60,505 nucleotides of DNA. Source: Lachnospiraceae bacterium. Its GTDB lineage: Bacteria; Bacillota; Clostridia; Lachnospirales; Lachnospiraceae. The first letter of the stretch is position 1; every line of letters starts with the position of its first letter. The stretch spans positions 1 through 60,505 of the forward strand of contig JAEETA010000016.1 of assembly GCA_016286555.1 (NCBI GenBank), given 5' to 3'. Position numbers and translations under genes: made by a program. Shown here piece after piece: positions 26,194 to 39,046 of this stretch. The notes beneath the pieces are model-generated. The model made no database searches. It had not been told where the DNA came from and saw only the letters and a list, made by a program, of their open reading frames with translations.

Positions 26194-28239
26194 ATGAAAA
26201 AAGAACAGGTCAAAGTCTCTTTTTTTCACAGCATTCGCTTCAAGCTCATCGTAGCGTTTTTCGTTCCCATCGCATGTGTGGTGGCACTGGGCGTTTTCTC
26301 CTATGAGAAAGCTTCCACGGCCATTACGGAAGAATACAAAAATCAGACCCTGCAGACTGCAGACGTGCTGAACAAATACGTGACACTGATCATCGACAGC
26401 GAGAAGGAAGAGTTCAAATCCTATCTCGTGGACCAGCAGCTGGGCTTTTTCATCAAGGGCAGCCTGGACAAGGAGAATTCCTCCAAGCTGGTCCGGGAGT
26501 ACAATGACAATCTCCTGACCAAGACCGTGGTGGATTCCAAGGTCAAGGATATCTACTTCTTCGGCCCCGAGGGGCGCAGCATTATGGCCAGATCCACCAC
26601 GCTGGCAGCAGATCCCTACGAAACCTTTATGAATTCCTCCGAGGGTGCCGTCCTGCAGGAGGTTCCCACGGACTGGCATCTCTTCGGCCGGAATGACGAG
26701 CTGGATACCGCCATGGGTACTCACGTGGGAGAATACGCTCTCCGCTACGTGCGCAAGTTGGGCAATCTGAACGGTATCATGATCATCGACTTTGACGCCG
26801 AGACCATCCGCGGCGCACTGAGCATCCTGGACGGAGGAGAGGGCGGCTACGTGGCAATGGTCACCAGGGACGGCTGTGAGTTCCACTCCGATCCTGAGCA
26901 GGACAACGCAGGCATCATCTTCGGCCAGCCCTATTATGAGACGGCCATCGGCTCCGAGGAACTCTCCGGTGCCTTCATGGTGCAGCACGACGGCGGCGAT
27001 TACCTCTTCGCCTACAGCAAGATCAACGAGAGCGGTGACATGATCGCAGCCCTGATCCCCCAGGCGGACATCATTGCCAAGACGGCAAATATCAAGACTT
27101 TTACCCTGATCCTGACCCTCTTTGCCGTGATCATCAGCCTGGTGCTGGCGATCCTCATCTCCGGCCGCATGGCTCACACCATCAGCTATATCCTGCGGAA
27201 GCTGAAGAAGGTAGCCGCAGGCGACTTCACCACGGAACTCCACGCAAAGGGCAAGGACGAGCTGGCGCAGCTCTGCGGCGGCGTCAACAATACCATTCAT
27301 AACGTCAAATCCCTCATCACCAAGGTGAATGAGGTCAGTAACGATGTGCAAGCTTCCTCCGATCGGATGGAGGAGGCGGCAGGCACCTTTAAGGCAACCT
27401 CCGATGACATCAAGGGAGCCGCCGGCAGGATTGAGGACGGCACGGACCGTCTGGACAGTAATTCCGCAAATTGCCTGCAGCGCATGGATGATCTCTCCGG
27501 CATCATCACCGAGGTGACGGAAAATACGGAAGAGATCACCCGTTTCACCAAAGAGACCGAAGCGACCATCCAGGAGGGGATCGCCTCCGTGAAGAGCCTG
27601 ACGGACAGCTCTGATGCCACCAGCCGCATCACCGAGGAGGTCATCACCGCCATCAAGGAGCTGGAGGCAAAGCTGGAAGCCGTTCACGACGTGGTAAAGA
27701 CCATCAACGGCATCGCAAAGAAGACCAATCTCCTGTCCCTGAACGCCGGTATCGAGGCTGCCAGAGCCGGAGAGGCAGGTCGCGGATTTACGGTGGTGGC
27801 TGAAGAAATCCGGAACCTTTCCACCCAGTGTATGGAGTCTGCTGACCGCATCGGCGAGATCGTGGACGATGTGGCAAGTAAGACCGGCGATGTGGTAAAG
27901 ACCGCAGGGAAGGCCGAGGATGTGGTGGCCATGCAGGCCGATGTGGTGGAGAAGACCAGAGAGTCCTTCAACACCATCAGCAAGCAGGTTTCCGGATTCA
28001 TCGAGTCCCTGGATACCATCTGTGAGCATGTGGAGCAGATGGACGGTGCCAGAGCCGAGACCCTGTCCTCCATCGAAGGCATCTCTCAGATCTCCGGTGA
28101 GACCGTGGAAAGAGCCGGGGATGTCACCCGTGCAGCGGAGCAGCAGGAAGAAGCCATCGACGACCTGGAAGATGCTTCCCGCCAGCTGAAGGCACGCTCC
28201 GAAGAGCTCATCAAGATCCTGGGCGAATTCCAGATCTGA
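26194..28239 (+). CDS. Methyl-accepting chemotaxis protein
   Basis: 681 residues. Membrane helix 1 at about 13-38, an extracellular dCache-like ligand domain of roughly 260 residues, helix 2 at about 302-325, then HAMP and the cytoplasmic signalling coiled coil. The hairpin tip [18 protein letters not shown] begins near residue 520 and is strongly conserved for contacts with CheA and CheW. No C-terminal CheR-docking pentapeptide is visible (ends LGEFQI). The ligand cannot be told from sequence. It implies that the organism is motile. Confidence 0.92.
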   Translation: MKKEQVKVSFFHSIRFKLIVAFFVPIACVVALGVFSYEKASTAITEEYKNQTLQTADVLNKYVTLIIDSEKEEFKSYLVDQQLGFFIKGSLDKENSSKLVREYNDNLLTKTVVDSKVKDIYFFGPEGRSIMARSTTLAADPYETFMNSSEGAVLQEVPTDWHLFGRNDELDTAMGTHVGEYALRYVRKLGNLNGIMIIDFDAETIRGALSILDGGEGGYVAMVTRDGCEFHSDPEQDNAGIIFGQPYYETAIGSEELSGAFMVQHDGGDYLFAYSKINESGDMIAALIPQADIIAKTANIKTFTLILTLFAVIISLVLAILISGRMAHTISYILRKLKKVAAGDFTTELHAKGKDELAQLCGGVNNTIHNVKSLITKVNEVSNDVQASSDRMEEAAGTFKATSDDIKGAAGRIEDGTDRLDSNSANCLQRMDDLSGIITEVTENTEEITRFTKETEATIQEGIASVKSLTDSSDATSRITEEVITAIKELEAKLEAVHDVVKTINGIAKKTNLLSLNAGIEAARAGEAGRGFTVVAEEIRNLSTQCMESADRIGEIVDDVASKTGDVVKTAGKAEDVVAMQADVVEKTRESFNTISKQVSGFIESLDTICEHVEQMDGARAETLSSIEGISQISGETVERAGDVTRAAEQQEEAIDDLEDASRQLKARSEELIKILGEFQI

Positions 28240-28268
28240 TCCCATTCAAAATACCGGACATATATGTC

Positions 28269-28302
28269 AAAAGGCGGATGCAGTAAAGCATCCGCCTTTT
28301 TC
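28269..28302. terminator. Bidirectional terminator
   Basis: AAAAGGCGGATGC (28269-28281), 6-nt loop, GCATCCGCCTTTTT. It ends both the chemoreceptor gene and the convergent gene at 28322. Confidence 0.9.
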
Positions 28303-28321
28303 ATATGCAAGCCTTTCGGTT

Positions 28322-30841
28322 CTACTTGATATAAGTGATAAAGCTGTTTCCGTTCTCCGCAAAAAGCTCCGCAGCCTCGGTCTGGCTCACCTTTGACAGG
28401 GTGCCTTCCAGAGGATCCAGCACCACCACCTGGCTCTCGTTAAAGCCCGTCAGAAGCAGCGCATTGCCATCCCGCAGGAGTACCAGCACAGGGATATCCA
28501 GGTTCAGGTAGTAGAGCATGGAATCCATACTGCAGCCCGTCAGGTTCAGCACCTTCACATCCGGCAGATTGTCCTCCAGAATGCCGAAGACCGTCTTGCC
28601 CTGCCCCAGCAGGTAATCGGAATTTCGGATCACGTCGTTATACTTCAGGATCGTATCCAAACACACCGAGAGGCTGTCCTTGTCCTCCGTCACATTCTCC
28701 TCGCCGATGGCCATGATCTGATTCCGGATGGCACGACTGGATTTGCACCAGATCAGGGTTCCTTCCGCGTCATAGACCTGCCCGCTTGTATCTACGGCGT
28801 TGGACACCGCCACGGCGGGGGAGGTATAGATCCCGGCCACACCGTTGCTACCGTAGAGGTAATATCTTACTCTCGCATCCTCTACCTCCAGCTCCAGATC
28901 TCTGCCACCCTCGTAGACTACCTCGCTGGGGGTCATGACCAGAAGGGATGCGGTATCGATCTCGTTTCTCGTCTGGATCTGTACGTAGTTCTCATAGATG
29001 TCGATGCTGGCCACAGCCACGGTATTTTTCGTGGGATCCTCCACCAGTCCGGTGGTGATGTGATCCTCCTGCGCCATTTCATATCCGTCCTCCGTCAGGC
29101 GGATCCGCTCCATGACGATCTGGCTGTCGGAGGTGGTCACATCCTTGATGTAGATGCCCTCATCGGGGCGATATTCCTTAAGTGTCTCACCGAATTCATC
29201 GCAGATGCAGAGCTCGTACATGGGCAGGAAGGAAGCTCCGCTGCTCTCCCTGCAGACCTGATCCTTTCTGGCTCTGCCATAGATCAGATCCTCTCCCACA
29301 AAGCCCAGGAAGTATATGGCCTCCCCGGAATAACTCTCAACCCGCGCCTGAGACTCGGTGTTCAGGTTGGTGACTGTGAGGGCTACGGGAGCATTTGCAT
29401 CCCCCTCGGTATCCACCAGGAGTCTGTGATCCGCGCTGGTGCTGGCAGTGTCTCCCTGCACCAGCTCCGCCAGGATCTCCACCGTCCGGTCTTCAAGTCC
29501 GATGCGATAGACGTCATCCTCCAGGGTCAGATAGAGGATGTTTTCCCGGTTCAGATACAGGAGCCGCTCCATCTCCTCGATGAGGATGGAAGGGGTCTTG
29601 GCATAAGGGATATAGCAAAGCTCCTCGATGGTATTCTGGGCGCCGTCATAGTCGTAGAGCTCGATGCCCACTTCTCCTTCGTGGCGGCCCCTGCACATGT
29701 ACCCGTAGACGGCGAATTTTACGTTCCCCGCCTCGTTCACATCCAGGATGCGGATGCGATAAGGGGAAAAGAGCGTTCTGGGATCTGCGTAGGCATCGTC
29801 ATGGAAACGGAAGACCTTTCCGAGTCTGCCCAGGTTCGCATTGTAGCAAAGGAGTTCATCCCCGCTCAGGAATGCAACACTGTTTCCATCACTGCTTTCC
29901 ATCATGGACACATCGGCATTGGCGATTCCCAGAGCCAGCTTGTCATTGGTGCACATGGTCTCCGCATGAGGGATCTGCTCCATGCTCCGCTGATAGTCCA
30001 GCAGATAGAACCGTTCCTCCGCATAGCGCAGTCGGAAGGACTCCTGCACCAGGTAATAGGTTCTGTCCGGGTCCACGCCCGTGCTCACCAGGCATTCGGT
30101 TCTCAGGGTGGAAAGGGTACCGGCATTGTCCACCAATGTGACATAAGTGTCACCAACCTGGGTGGGTGCCAGATCACCATAGGTCAGCTGCCGGAAGCTG
30201 GAATGGATGTTCACACGGTAGAAGGTACTGTTATCCTCCTTGGTGGGATCCGTCTCCAGATAGGTGGTCAGGGATTTTGCCCGGTCTCTCTCAAAGAGTC
30301 TGTCGTGGAAGTCGTAGACAAAGGCCAGTTCCTCTTCCACGTGAGCCTGGTCATCAAACAGGACTCTGGTGTAGTAATAGACCTTTTTCTCCTGCTCCAG
30401 CTCCAGGATCAGCTCCAGGGAGTAAACCTCGCCGGGGGTCAGCAGATCCTTCAACTGCAGGGTGCCATCCAGCACGTCTCCGTAGTCCTCATACCCATCC
30501 ACGGGAGAGTCCTCAATGAGACGCCTGTCCAGGGCGCCACGAACACATACCTGAAATCCTTTGATCTTTCTGCCGTAGGTATTGATACGATATCCCGTCC
30601 GGCGGTTCTCGTCCAGGAAGGTCAGATTCCCCTGCTCATAGGAAATATCCGACTCCCGGGCATAGCCGTAGAGGGTGTTATAGACATAGTCTCCCTGTAC
30701 CATGGAAATGGTGGGAAGAGATGCCTCTTCCATTTCCACGGTCAGATTCTCATGCCCCGTATTCATGATCTTGGATGCCACAATGATCGTCAGGATAAAT
30801 ACCAGGATCAGGGATAGCACCCGGATAATCGCTTTCTTCAT
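28322..30841 (-). CDS. Large membrane-anchored extracellular protein with degenerate C39-like domain
   Basis: 839 residues. One N-terminal membrane anchor (about 5-24), then some 650 residues of beta-rich sequence outside the cell with a propeller-like pattern of short strands (LLCYNA, ENILYLTLEDDVYRIGLED). The last 120 residues resemble a papain-like C39/BtrH fold: SVCLDTILKY, then CSMDSMLYYLNLDIPVLV, then DGNALLLTGFNESQVVVLDP. The position normally held by the catalytic His (GH..V.TGY) is Asn, so proteolysis is doubtful. I do not recognise the rest. It follows atpC across a terminator and has only a distant GAGGA site. Confidence 0.7.
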   Translation of the reverse strand: MKKAIIRVLSLILVFILTIIVASKIMNTGHENLTVEMEEASLPTISMVQGDYVYNTLYGYARESDISYEQGNLTFLDENRRTGYRINTYGRKIKGFQVCVRGALDRRLIEDSPVDGYEDYGDVLDGTLQLKDLLTPGEVYSLELILELEQEKKVYYYTRVLFDDQAHVEEELAFVYDFHDRLFERDRAKSLTTYLETDPTKEDNSTFYRVNIHSSFRQLTYGDLAPTQVGDTYVTLVDNAGTLSTLRTECLVSTGVDPDRTYYLVQESFRLRYAEERFYLLDYQRSMEQIPHAETMCTNDKLALGIANADVSMMESSDGNSVAFLSGDELLCYNANLGRLGKVFRFHDDAYADPRTLFSPYRIRILDVNEAGNVKFAVYGYMCRGRHEGEVGIELYDYDGAQNTIEELCYIPYAKTPSILIEEMERLLYLNRENILYLTLEDDVYRIGLEDRTVEILAELVQGDTASTSADHRLLVDTEGDANAPVALTVTNLNTESQARVESYSGEAIYFLGFVGEDLIYGRARKDQVCRESSGASFLPMYELCICDEFGETLKEYRPDEGIYIKDVTTSDSQIVMERIRLTEDGYEMAQEDHITTGLVEDPTKNTVAVASIDIYENYVQIQTRNEIDTASLLVMTPSEVVYEGGRDLELEVEDARVRYYLYGSNGVAGIYTSPAVAVSNAVDTSGQVYDAEGTLIWCKSSRAIRNQIMAIGEENVTEDKDSLSVCLDTILKYNDVIRNSDYLLGQGKTVFGILEDNLPDVKVLNLTGCSMDSMLYYLNLDIPVLVLLRDGNALLLTGFNESQVVVLDPLEGTLSKVSQTEAAELFAENGNSFITYIK

Positions 30842-30873
30842 GAATCTAAATCGTCCTCATAGGTCCTCATAGG

Positions 30874-30905
30874 AAAAGCGCCCTTACGCAGCAAGGACGC
30901 TTTTT
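30874..30905 (-). terminator. Terminator after the ATP synthase operon
   Basis: AAAAGCG-CCTT paired with AAGG-CGCTTTT, with A- and T-runs on both sides. On the minus strand it ends atpC transcription before the 839-residue protein gene. Confidence 0.8.
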
Positions 30906-30949
30906 GCTTACCTACAGTATAACTGATTTTTCCAAAAAATGAACCACAA

Positions 30950-31351
30950 TTATTTGAGTACATTGATCCTGGCCATTGCACGCTGGAGCGCGATCTCCGC
31001 ACGGGCCAGATCCAGGTCCTCGTCTTTCGCCCGGATCCTTTCCTGCGCACGCTTCAAAGCTGCATCGGCACGTTCCCTGTCGATCTCGTCGGGCCACTCC
31101 ACGACCTCGGCCAGAACGGAGATCATATCGGGCAGGATCTCTGCAAATCCGGAGTGCAACGCGGCATTTTTCGTCTCGCCTTCTTCATGGATCCGCAGAA
31201 TGCCGGGGGCCACAATGACCGTCATGGGGATGTGGCCGGGGAGCACTCCGATCTCCCCTTCGGTGGTATTAAATTCAACCATCTGCGCCTCACCCTCGTA
31301 GAACACGCGCTCCGGGGTGATGATCCGCAGCTTCATTACCTTGTCAGCCAT
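30950..31351 (-). CDS. atpC: ATP synthase F1 epsilon subunit
   Basis: 133 residues. N-terminal beta-sandwich (about 1-85) with ITPERVFYEGEAQMVEFNTTEGEIGVLPGHIP and a C-terminal helical hairpin (88-133). Part of the rotor stalk; the C-terminal helices can act as a brake on ATP hydrolysis. Last gene of the operon, 13 nt after atpD. Confidence 0.95.
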   Translation of the reverse strand: MADKVMKLRIITPERVFYEGEAQMVEFNTTEGEIGVLPGHIPMTVIVAPGILRIHEEGETKNAALHSGFAEILPDMISVLAEVVEWPDEIDRERADAALKRAQERIRAKDEDLDLARAEIALQRAMARINVLK

Positions 31352-31363
31352 ATCGCCTCCGTA

Positions 31364-32770
<1,407 letters not shown>

Positions 32771-32813
32771 TTACGATTTTTGGCTGTTACGCCGCAAAAA
32801 ACTACGGTTCCGA

Positions 32814-33680
32814 TTATGAGATCGCTTCCGCACCGGCGATGATCTCCGTCAGCTCCTGGGTAATGGAGCTCTGCCGCGCTCTGTTGTAAAGCAGGGACAG
32901 ATCGTCGATCATTTCCTCGGCATTGCTGGTAGCGTTATCCATTGCCTGCATGCGGGCACCGTTCTCGGAGGCAACTGCCTCGATAAGGGCACCGTAGAGC
33001 AGGCTGCTCACGTACTTCGGAACGATCAGATCAATGGCCTCCTCGTCCTGAGGCTCAAAGTTCATGATGGCTGTCGCACCCTGAGTCTCCTCCTGAGGCT
33101 CTTCCTCGTCTACTTCGACGGGTAAGAGTTTGATCAGGCGGGGCTCCTGTGTGACCGTATTTTTAAAGAAGGTGTATGCCAGATGGATCTCGCCGATCTC
33201 CCCGGCCGCGAAGGATGCCAGCAGGCGCTCCGTGAGAGCACTGACCTCCTTGTAGGTGGGAGCCTCGATCATATCGGGCAGGTCCTCTTTGATGGTATAC
33301 CCGTACCTGGCAAAGGCCTCGCGACCTTTGTTGCCGATGGCATAGATGTCCAGCTCATCCTTGTTCCAGGCCTCGTTCCTGGTGACCAGCTTGATCACAT
33401 TGGAATTGTAGCCGCCGGCCAGTCCGCGGTTGGAAGTGATGACCACCACCGCCTTCCGGGAGGAATCTCCGGCCTGCAGGTATCTGTGCTGGATACTGCC
33501 TACGCGGGACAGGATGCTGCTGACGGTCCTGCGCATGGTATCGAAGTATACTTTTGTCTTATCTGCATTGCTTCTTGCGCGCTGCAGCTTCACCGTGGAC
33601 ACCAGCTTCATCGCTTTCGTGATCTGCTGGGTCCCCTGGATACTGGATCTGCGGCGCTTAATATCACGCATGGATGCCAT
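32814..33680 (-). CDS. atpG: ATP synthase F1 gamma subunit
   Basis: 288 residues. Central rotor shaft. The N-terminal helix MRDIKRRRSSIQGTQQITKAMKLVS and the C-terminal helix with NATSNAEEMIDDLSLLYNRARQ form the coiled coil that turns inside alpha3beta3. An acidic insert EVDEEEPQEETQ near residue 195 is a lineage-specific loop. Confidence 0.96.
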   Translation of the reverse strand: MASMRDIKRRRSSIQGTQQITKAMKLVSTVKLQRARSNADKTKVYFDTMRRTVSSILSRVGSIQHRYLQAGDSSRKAVVVITSNRGLAGGYNSNVIKLVTRNEAWNKDELDIYAIGNKGREAFARYGYTIKEDLPDMIEAPTYKEVSALTERLLASFAAGEIGEIHLAYTFFKNTVTQEPRLIKLLPVEVDEEEPQEETQGATAIMNFEPQDEEAIDLIVPKYVSSLLYGALIEAVASENGARMQAMDNATSNAEEMIDDLSLLYNRARQSSITQELTEIIAGAEAIS

Positions 33681-33711
33681 GAGTTTTCCCCTTTCGGAGG
33701 TTTATCGGGCT

Positions 33712-35787
<2,076 letters not shown>

Positions 35788-35800
<13 letters not shown>

Positions 35801-36327
35801 GTGCTATTACCTATTTCCTTCAGCGCATCCTGCACCAGCTGGTCCTGAACCGTGGTATCGATGGAAGCGCTGACGACCTTGCCGGCGATCATGGATGCCA
35901 GCACGACCATCTCCTTCTTCACATCATCAGCCACCTTCTGCTTCTCCAGTTCGGCCTCTCTGTGTGCATGGTCCAATATTCTTTTGGCTTCTTCTCTGGC
36001 TTCTTCCACGATCTGGCGCTCATTGTCCAGCGCACGCTGTCTCGCATCGTAGAGGATCTCCTCGGTCTCCTTGTCAGCGTTTTTCAGCTTTTCCTCATAC
36101 AGCGCCTTCAGCTTCTCCGCTTCTTCCCGGGCGTCGCTCGCGCTCTGCATTTCCCCTGCGATCCGCTCTCTGCGGCTTTCCAGGAATTTGCGGGCGGGAT
36201 CGAACAGGAAACGACCCATGAAGAACAGCAATACGAAGAGGGCGATGATGGAGAGGAAGGAGTCGGCGATCAGCTGCCAGTCCAGGTTAAACAACCTGGT
36301 CATTTCTTCTCCAGTTAATAAAACCAC
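35788..36327 (-). CDS. atpF: ATP synthase Fo b subunit
   Basis: 179 residues. One N-terminal membrane helix (about 18-40) and a long charged coiled coil (45-160) forming the peripheral stalk. The GTG at 36327 has AAGGAGG 6 nt upstream; an in-frame ATG at 36303 also has GGAG, so either start is possible. The GTG is preferred on spacing. Confidence 0.94.
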
Positions 36328-36362
36328 CTAAAGCCTCCTTTCCGTATCCGGGTATTTGGGAT

Positions 36363-36635
<273 letters not shown>

Positions 36636-36712
36636 TTATTTTCCCGCTGTCTGGGCCCGAGTCAGACAGCGCGTGCCTCGCAGGCACATTCTTGGTTCCG
36701 TGACTCGCGGGA

Positions 36713-37453
36713 TCAGTTTCCGTCTCCCCGGGCACTGGAAATGTAAGTCATTGTCAACATACAGAACACGTAGGTCTGTATCGCTCCCGAGAACAGATCA
36801 AAGTAAACATGCAGCGCAGCCGGCCATGCGACGGCAACCCATTTCAGCAGTCCGTAGACCAGCGCCATCATGATGGTGCCGGACAGCACATTCGCAAACA
36901 AACGAAGGCTCAGTGAGATCGGAACCGCTATATCACTGATAATGTTGATGGGCAGCCAGATCGGCAGCCAGGGCGGGAGCGGCGAGCATTTGTCCTTCCA
37001 GAGATCCAGCGGCTTGTTGAACCGTACTTCCGCGTAGTGGACCAGGATGAAGGTCAGGATTCCGAGAGGAAGCGTCACACCGTAATCGGCGGTGGGCGGT
37101 CTCAGTCCCAACAGACCGGAAATATTCGACACCAGGATGAAGACGAAGAGGGTTCCGATGTAGTTGTAATACTTCGGTGCGCCCTTGCCCATGGCCTTGT
37201 CGACGATCCCGTCCAGGAACTCTACGAGGAGCTCGATCACGTTCTGGAACTTCCCGGGCTTCATGGTGGCTTTCTTCAGGCATTTACCGCCCACCAGGGA
37301 AAACACGATCAGCAGAATCATGATGATCAGGATACTGACATGCGTGTTGGTGATCCATACTTCATGACCGAAGAAAGAATACTTGAAGATTCCGTGGATC
37401 ATGAAGGACGAAGAGTCGAACTCTCCGGAGGACATCAGGACTCCATATCCCAT
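36713..37453 (-). CDS. atpB: ATP synthase Fo a subunit
   Basis: 246 residues, five or six membrane helices. Stator channel subunit with the essential Arg in LSLRLFANVLSG, plus VFILVSNISGLLGLRPPTADY. AAAGGAGG lies 7 nt upstream. Between the I-like gene and atpE in the usual order. Confidence 0.95.
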   Translation of the reverse strand: MGYGVLMSSGEFDSSSFMIHGIFKYSFFGHEVWITNTHVSILIIMILLIVFSLVGGKCLKKATMKPGKFQNVIELLVEFLDGIVDKAMGKGAPKYYNYIGTLFVFILVSNISGLLGLRPPTADYGVTLPLGILTFILVHYAEVRFNKPLDLWKDKCSPLPPWLPIWLPINIISDIAVPISLSLRLFANVLSGTIMMALVYGLLKWVAVAWPAALHVYFDLFSGAIQTYVFCMLTMTYISSARGDGN

Positions 37454-37485
37454 TCTTTTACCTCCTTTACTCAGTATCGTCTGGC

Positions 37486-38100
37486 TTAGAACAGGGTCTG
37501 CTCCGTACCGGAACTTCCCTCAGCATCGGCTGAGGTTGCGCTTTCCGCGGCCTTCGCCGCTTCCTGTGCTTCCTTGGCCGCCGCCAGGGACGCCTGGTAC
37601 TCCTCCTCCGTCACGGGGACGGGATCGGACTCGTGGAACAGATGATTGTAAAGCTTATGATCCAGGGGCTGCAGATATGCGGAAGTCTTCCACGCAAAGA
37701 GTCCCAGGAATACAAAAAGTGGTGAAAAAAGATCCGTCAGGCAGATCACCGCAAGGGCGCCCGCCAGGGAAAAATAACGGACCAGATATGCGGAGTAGAT
37801 CCGCTTCTGAGCAGTCTCAGGATCGTGATCCAGGGCCCTGTTCAGGGAAAAATACTGATGCCATACACTGACGGCTGCCATCAGCAGACCCGTAAGCAGG
37901 CTGAGGATCGCACTCTTCCGATCCTTTGCAAAGATCGCGGTGGGAACCAGCATCAGGATCCCGGAAAAGACAATGCCTGTCTGGAGCTCCAGCAGGGTCC
38001 GGTCAAAGCTGCGAAGGATCCGGAAATCCCCCTCCGGGACTTCATTTTTTCTCCCGGTCGTCTCCGGCCCGGCCTTTTGTGTCATCCGGCGCTTGCTCAT
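37486..38100 (-). CDS. ATP synthase subunit I-like membrane protein
   Basis: About 205 residues with four membrane helices between residues 35 and 150 and an Ala/Glu-rich charged tail. Position directly between the AtpZ-like gene and atpB, and the overall layout, fit the subunit I family that helps assemble the c ring or transport Mg2+. Sequence similarity is weak. Start taken at the ATG 12 nt after GAGG; it overlaps the previous gene by about 59 nt. Confidence 0.65.
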   Translation of the reverse strand: MSKRRMTQKAGPETTGRKNEVPEGDFRILRSFDRTLLELQTGIVFSGILMLVPTAIFAKDRKSAILSLLTGLLMAAVSVWHQYFSLNRALDHDPETAQKRIYSAYLVRYFSLAGALAVICLTDLFSPLFVFLGLFAWKTSAYLQPLDHKLYNHLFHESDPVPVTEEEYQASLAAAKEAQEAAKAAESATSADAEGSSGTEQTLF

Positions 38101-38395
38101 CTGAAGCTGCATCCTCCCCCGTGCCGATCCTCATGGCCATCCGGTAGATGTTCTGGAAACCGGCAATGGCTCCGATAAAGAAAAACAGGATCACCAGGAA
38201 ACGGGTTCCCAGTTTCTGATCCAGCCAGTAACCCAGGATGGTGGTCATGGCGATGGGAACCAGCATATTGATACCGAATTGCATCACCAGTGACAGGGAA
38301 CGGAACACGCGGGAATCAGGAAACCCGGTGGTTCTTTTTCGGTGTTTTTCATCTCTCCGATCCAAGGCTTTTTCCTTTGCTTTTTGCTCTTGCAC
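38042..38395 (-). CDS. AtpZ/AtpI-like ATP synthase accessory protein
   Basis: 117 residues with a charged N-terminus and two membrane helices (about 35-55 and 65-85); LVPIAMTTILGYWLDQKLGT is the AtpZ/AtpI pattern. First gene of the ATP synthase operon. The GTG at 38395 would be only a few nt from the predicted transcription start; a TTG at 38365 preceded by AAAGGA is a realistic alternative. Confidence 0.75.
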   Translation of the reverse strand: MQEQKAKEKALDRRDEKHRKRTTGFPDSRVFRSLSLVMQFGINMLVPIAMTTILGYWLDQKLGTRFLVILFFFIGAIAGFQNIYRMAMRIGTGEDAASDEQAPDDTKGRAGDDREKK

Positions 38396-38405
38396 TATAG
38401 GGAAA

Positions 38406-38434
38406 ATTATAACGAAAATTGGCTTAATTGTCTA
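38406..38434 (-). promoter_or_regulatory. ATP synthase operon promoter
   Basis: Minus-strand TAGACA (38434-38429), 17 nt, perfect TATAAT (38411-38406). Confidence 0.7.
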
Positions 38435-38491
38435 TACAATCACCCCTTGAGGCCGGGAAAGTTTTATTAATTTTTTATTACGGCGGGTAAG

Positions 38492-38500
38492 TGTTATAAT
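38492..38500 (+). promoter_or_regulatory. Extended -10 promoter of the DUF402 gene
   Basis: TGT-TATAAT with no clear -35, about 35 nt before the ATG. Confidence 0.5.
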
Positions 38501-38534
38501 ACTTAAAAAGATGGAAACGGAAAGGAGTTTTGTT

Positions 38535-39014
38535 ATGGATTCCCTGCGCATCTACAGAAAGCGACTGATCCCCCAGGAGTGCATCCTGCTGAAGGACGAC
38601 GAGCTGGTGGAACGGACCGAGGAACGGATCATCACCAGATGGAACACCCTGCGTCCCAAGGCAGAGTTTGACCACGGCACCTCCTGCTATTTCCTGGAGC
38701 ACGGGGTGAAGGTCAGCAAGTTCTACCGCAGTGACGGCTCCCTTCTGTACTGGTATTGCGATATTGTGGAGTATTCTCAGGGTGAGACCCCGGATGATCT
38801 GATCGTAACGGACCTTCTGGCGGACGTAATCCTCTATCCCAGCGGCCGCATCAAGGTCATGGATCTGGACGAGCTGGCGGATGCGGTGGAGCAGGGGCTC
38901 CTGACCCAGGAACAGTTCATTCACTGCCTGCGCAGCCTGAACGATCTCCTCACCATCATCGACCGCGACAAATTCGAAAAATTCCAGGCCTGCCTGGACG
39001 AAAAAGGACTGTGA
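38535..39014 (+). CDS. DUF402 domain protein
   Basis: 160 residues. Matches the DUF402/FomD-like barrel group, some members of which are nucleoside di- or triphosphate phosphatases. Visible: SYCFLEHGVKVSKFY-like strand, WYCDIVEY and the acidic VTDLLADVILYPSGRIKVMDLDEL that supplies metal ligands in the family. AAAGGAG lies 7 nt before the ATG at 38535. Monocistronic, divergent from the ATP synthase operon. Confidence 0.8.
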   Translation: MDSLRIYRKRLIPQECILLKDDELVERTEERIITRWNTLRPKAEFDHGTSCYFLEHGVKVSKFYRSDGSLLYWYCDIVEYSQGETPDDLIVTDLLADVILYPSGRIKVMDLDELADAVEQGLLTQEQFIHCLRSLNDLLTIIDRDKFEKFQACLDEKGL

Positions 39015-39040
39015 CCTCAGGTCACAGCCCTTTGTTTTTG
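39009..39040. terminator. Terminator overlapping the DUF402 stop
   Basis: 8-bp stem CTGTGACC-TCA-GGTCACAG (39009-39027), which includes the TGA stop, followed by a T-rich tract. Confidence 0.75.
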
Positions 39041-39046
39041 TGTTTT

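Noticed and set aside
26158..28245. 695-codon minus-strand frame opposite the chemoreceptor
   Set aside because: Antisense shadow caused by codon bias of the chemoreceptor gene, whose protein motifs are unmistakable.
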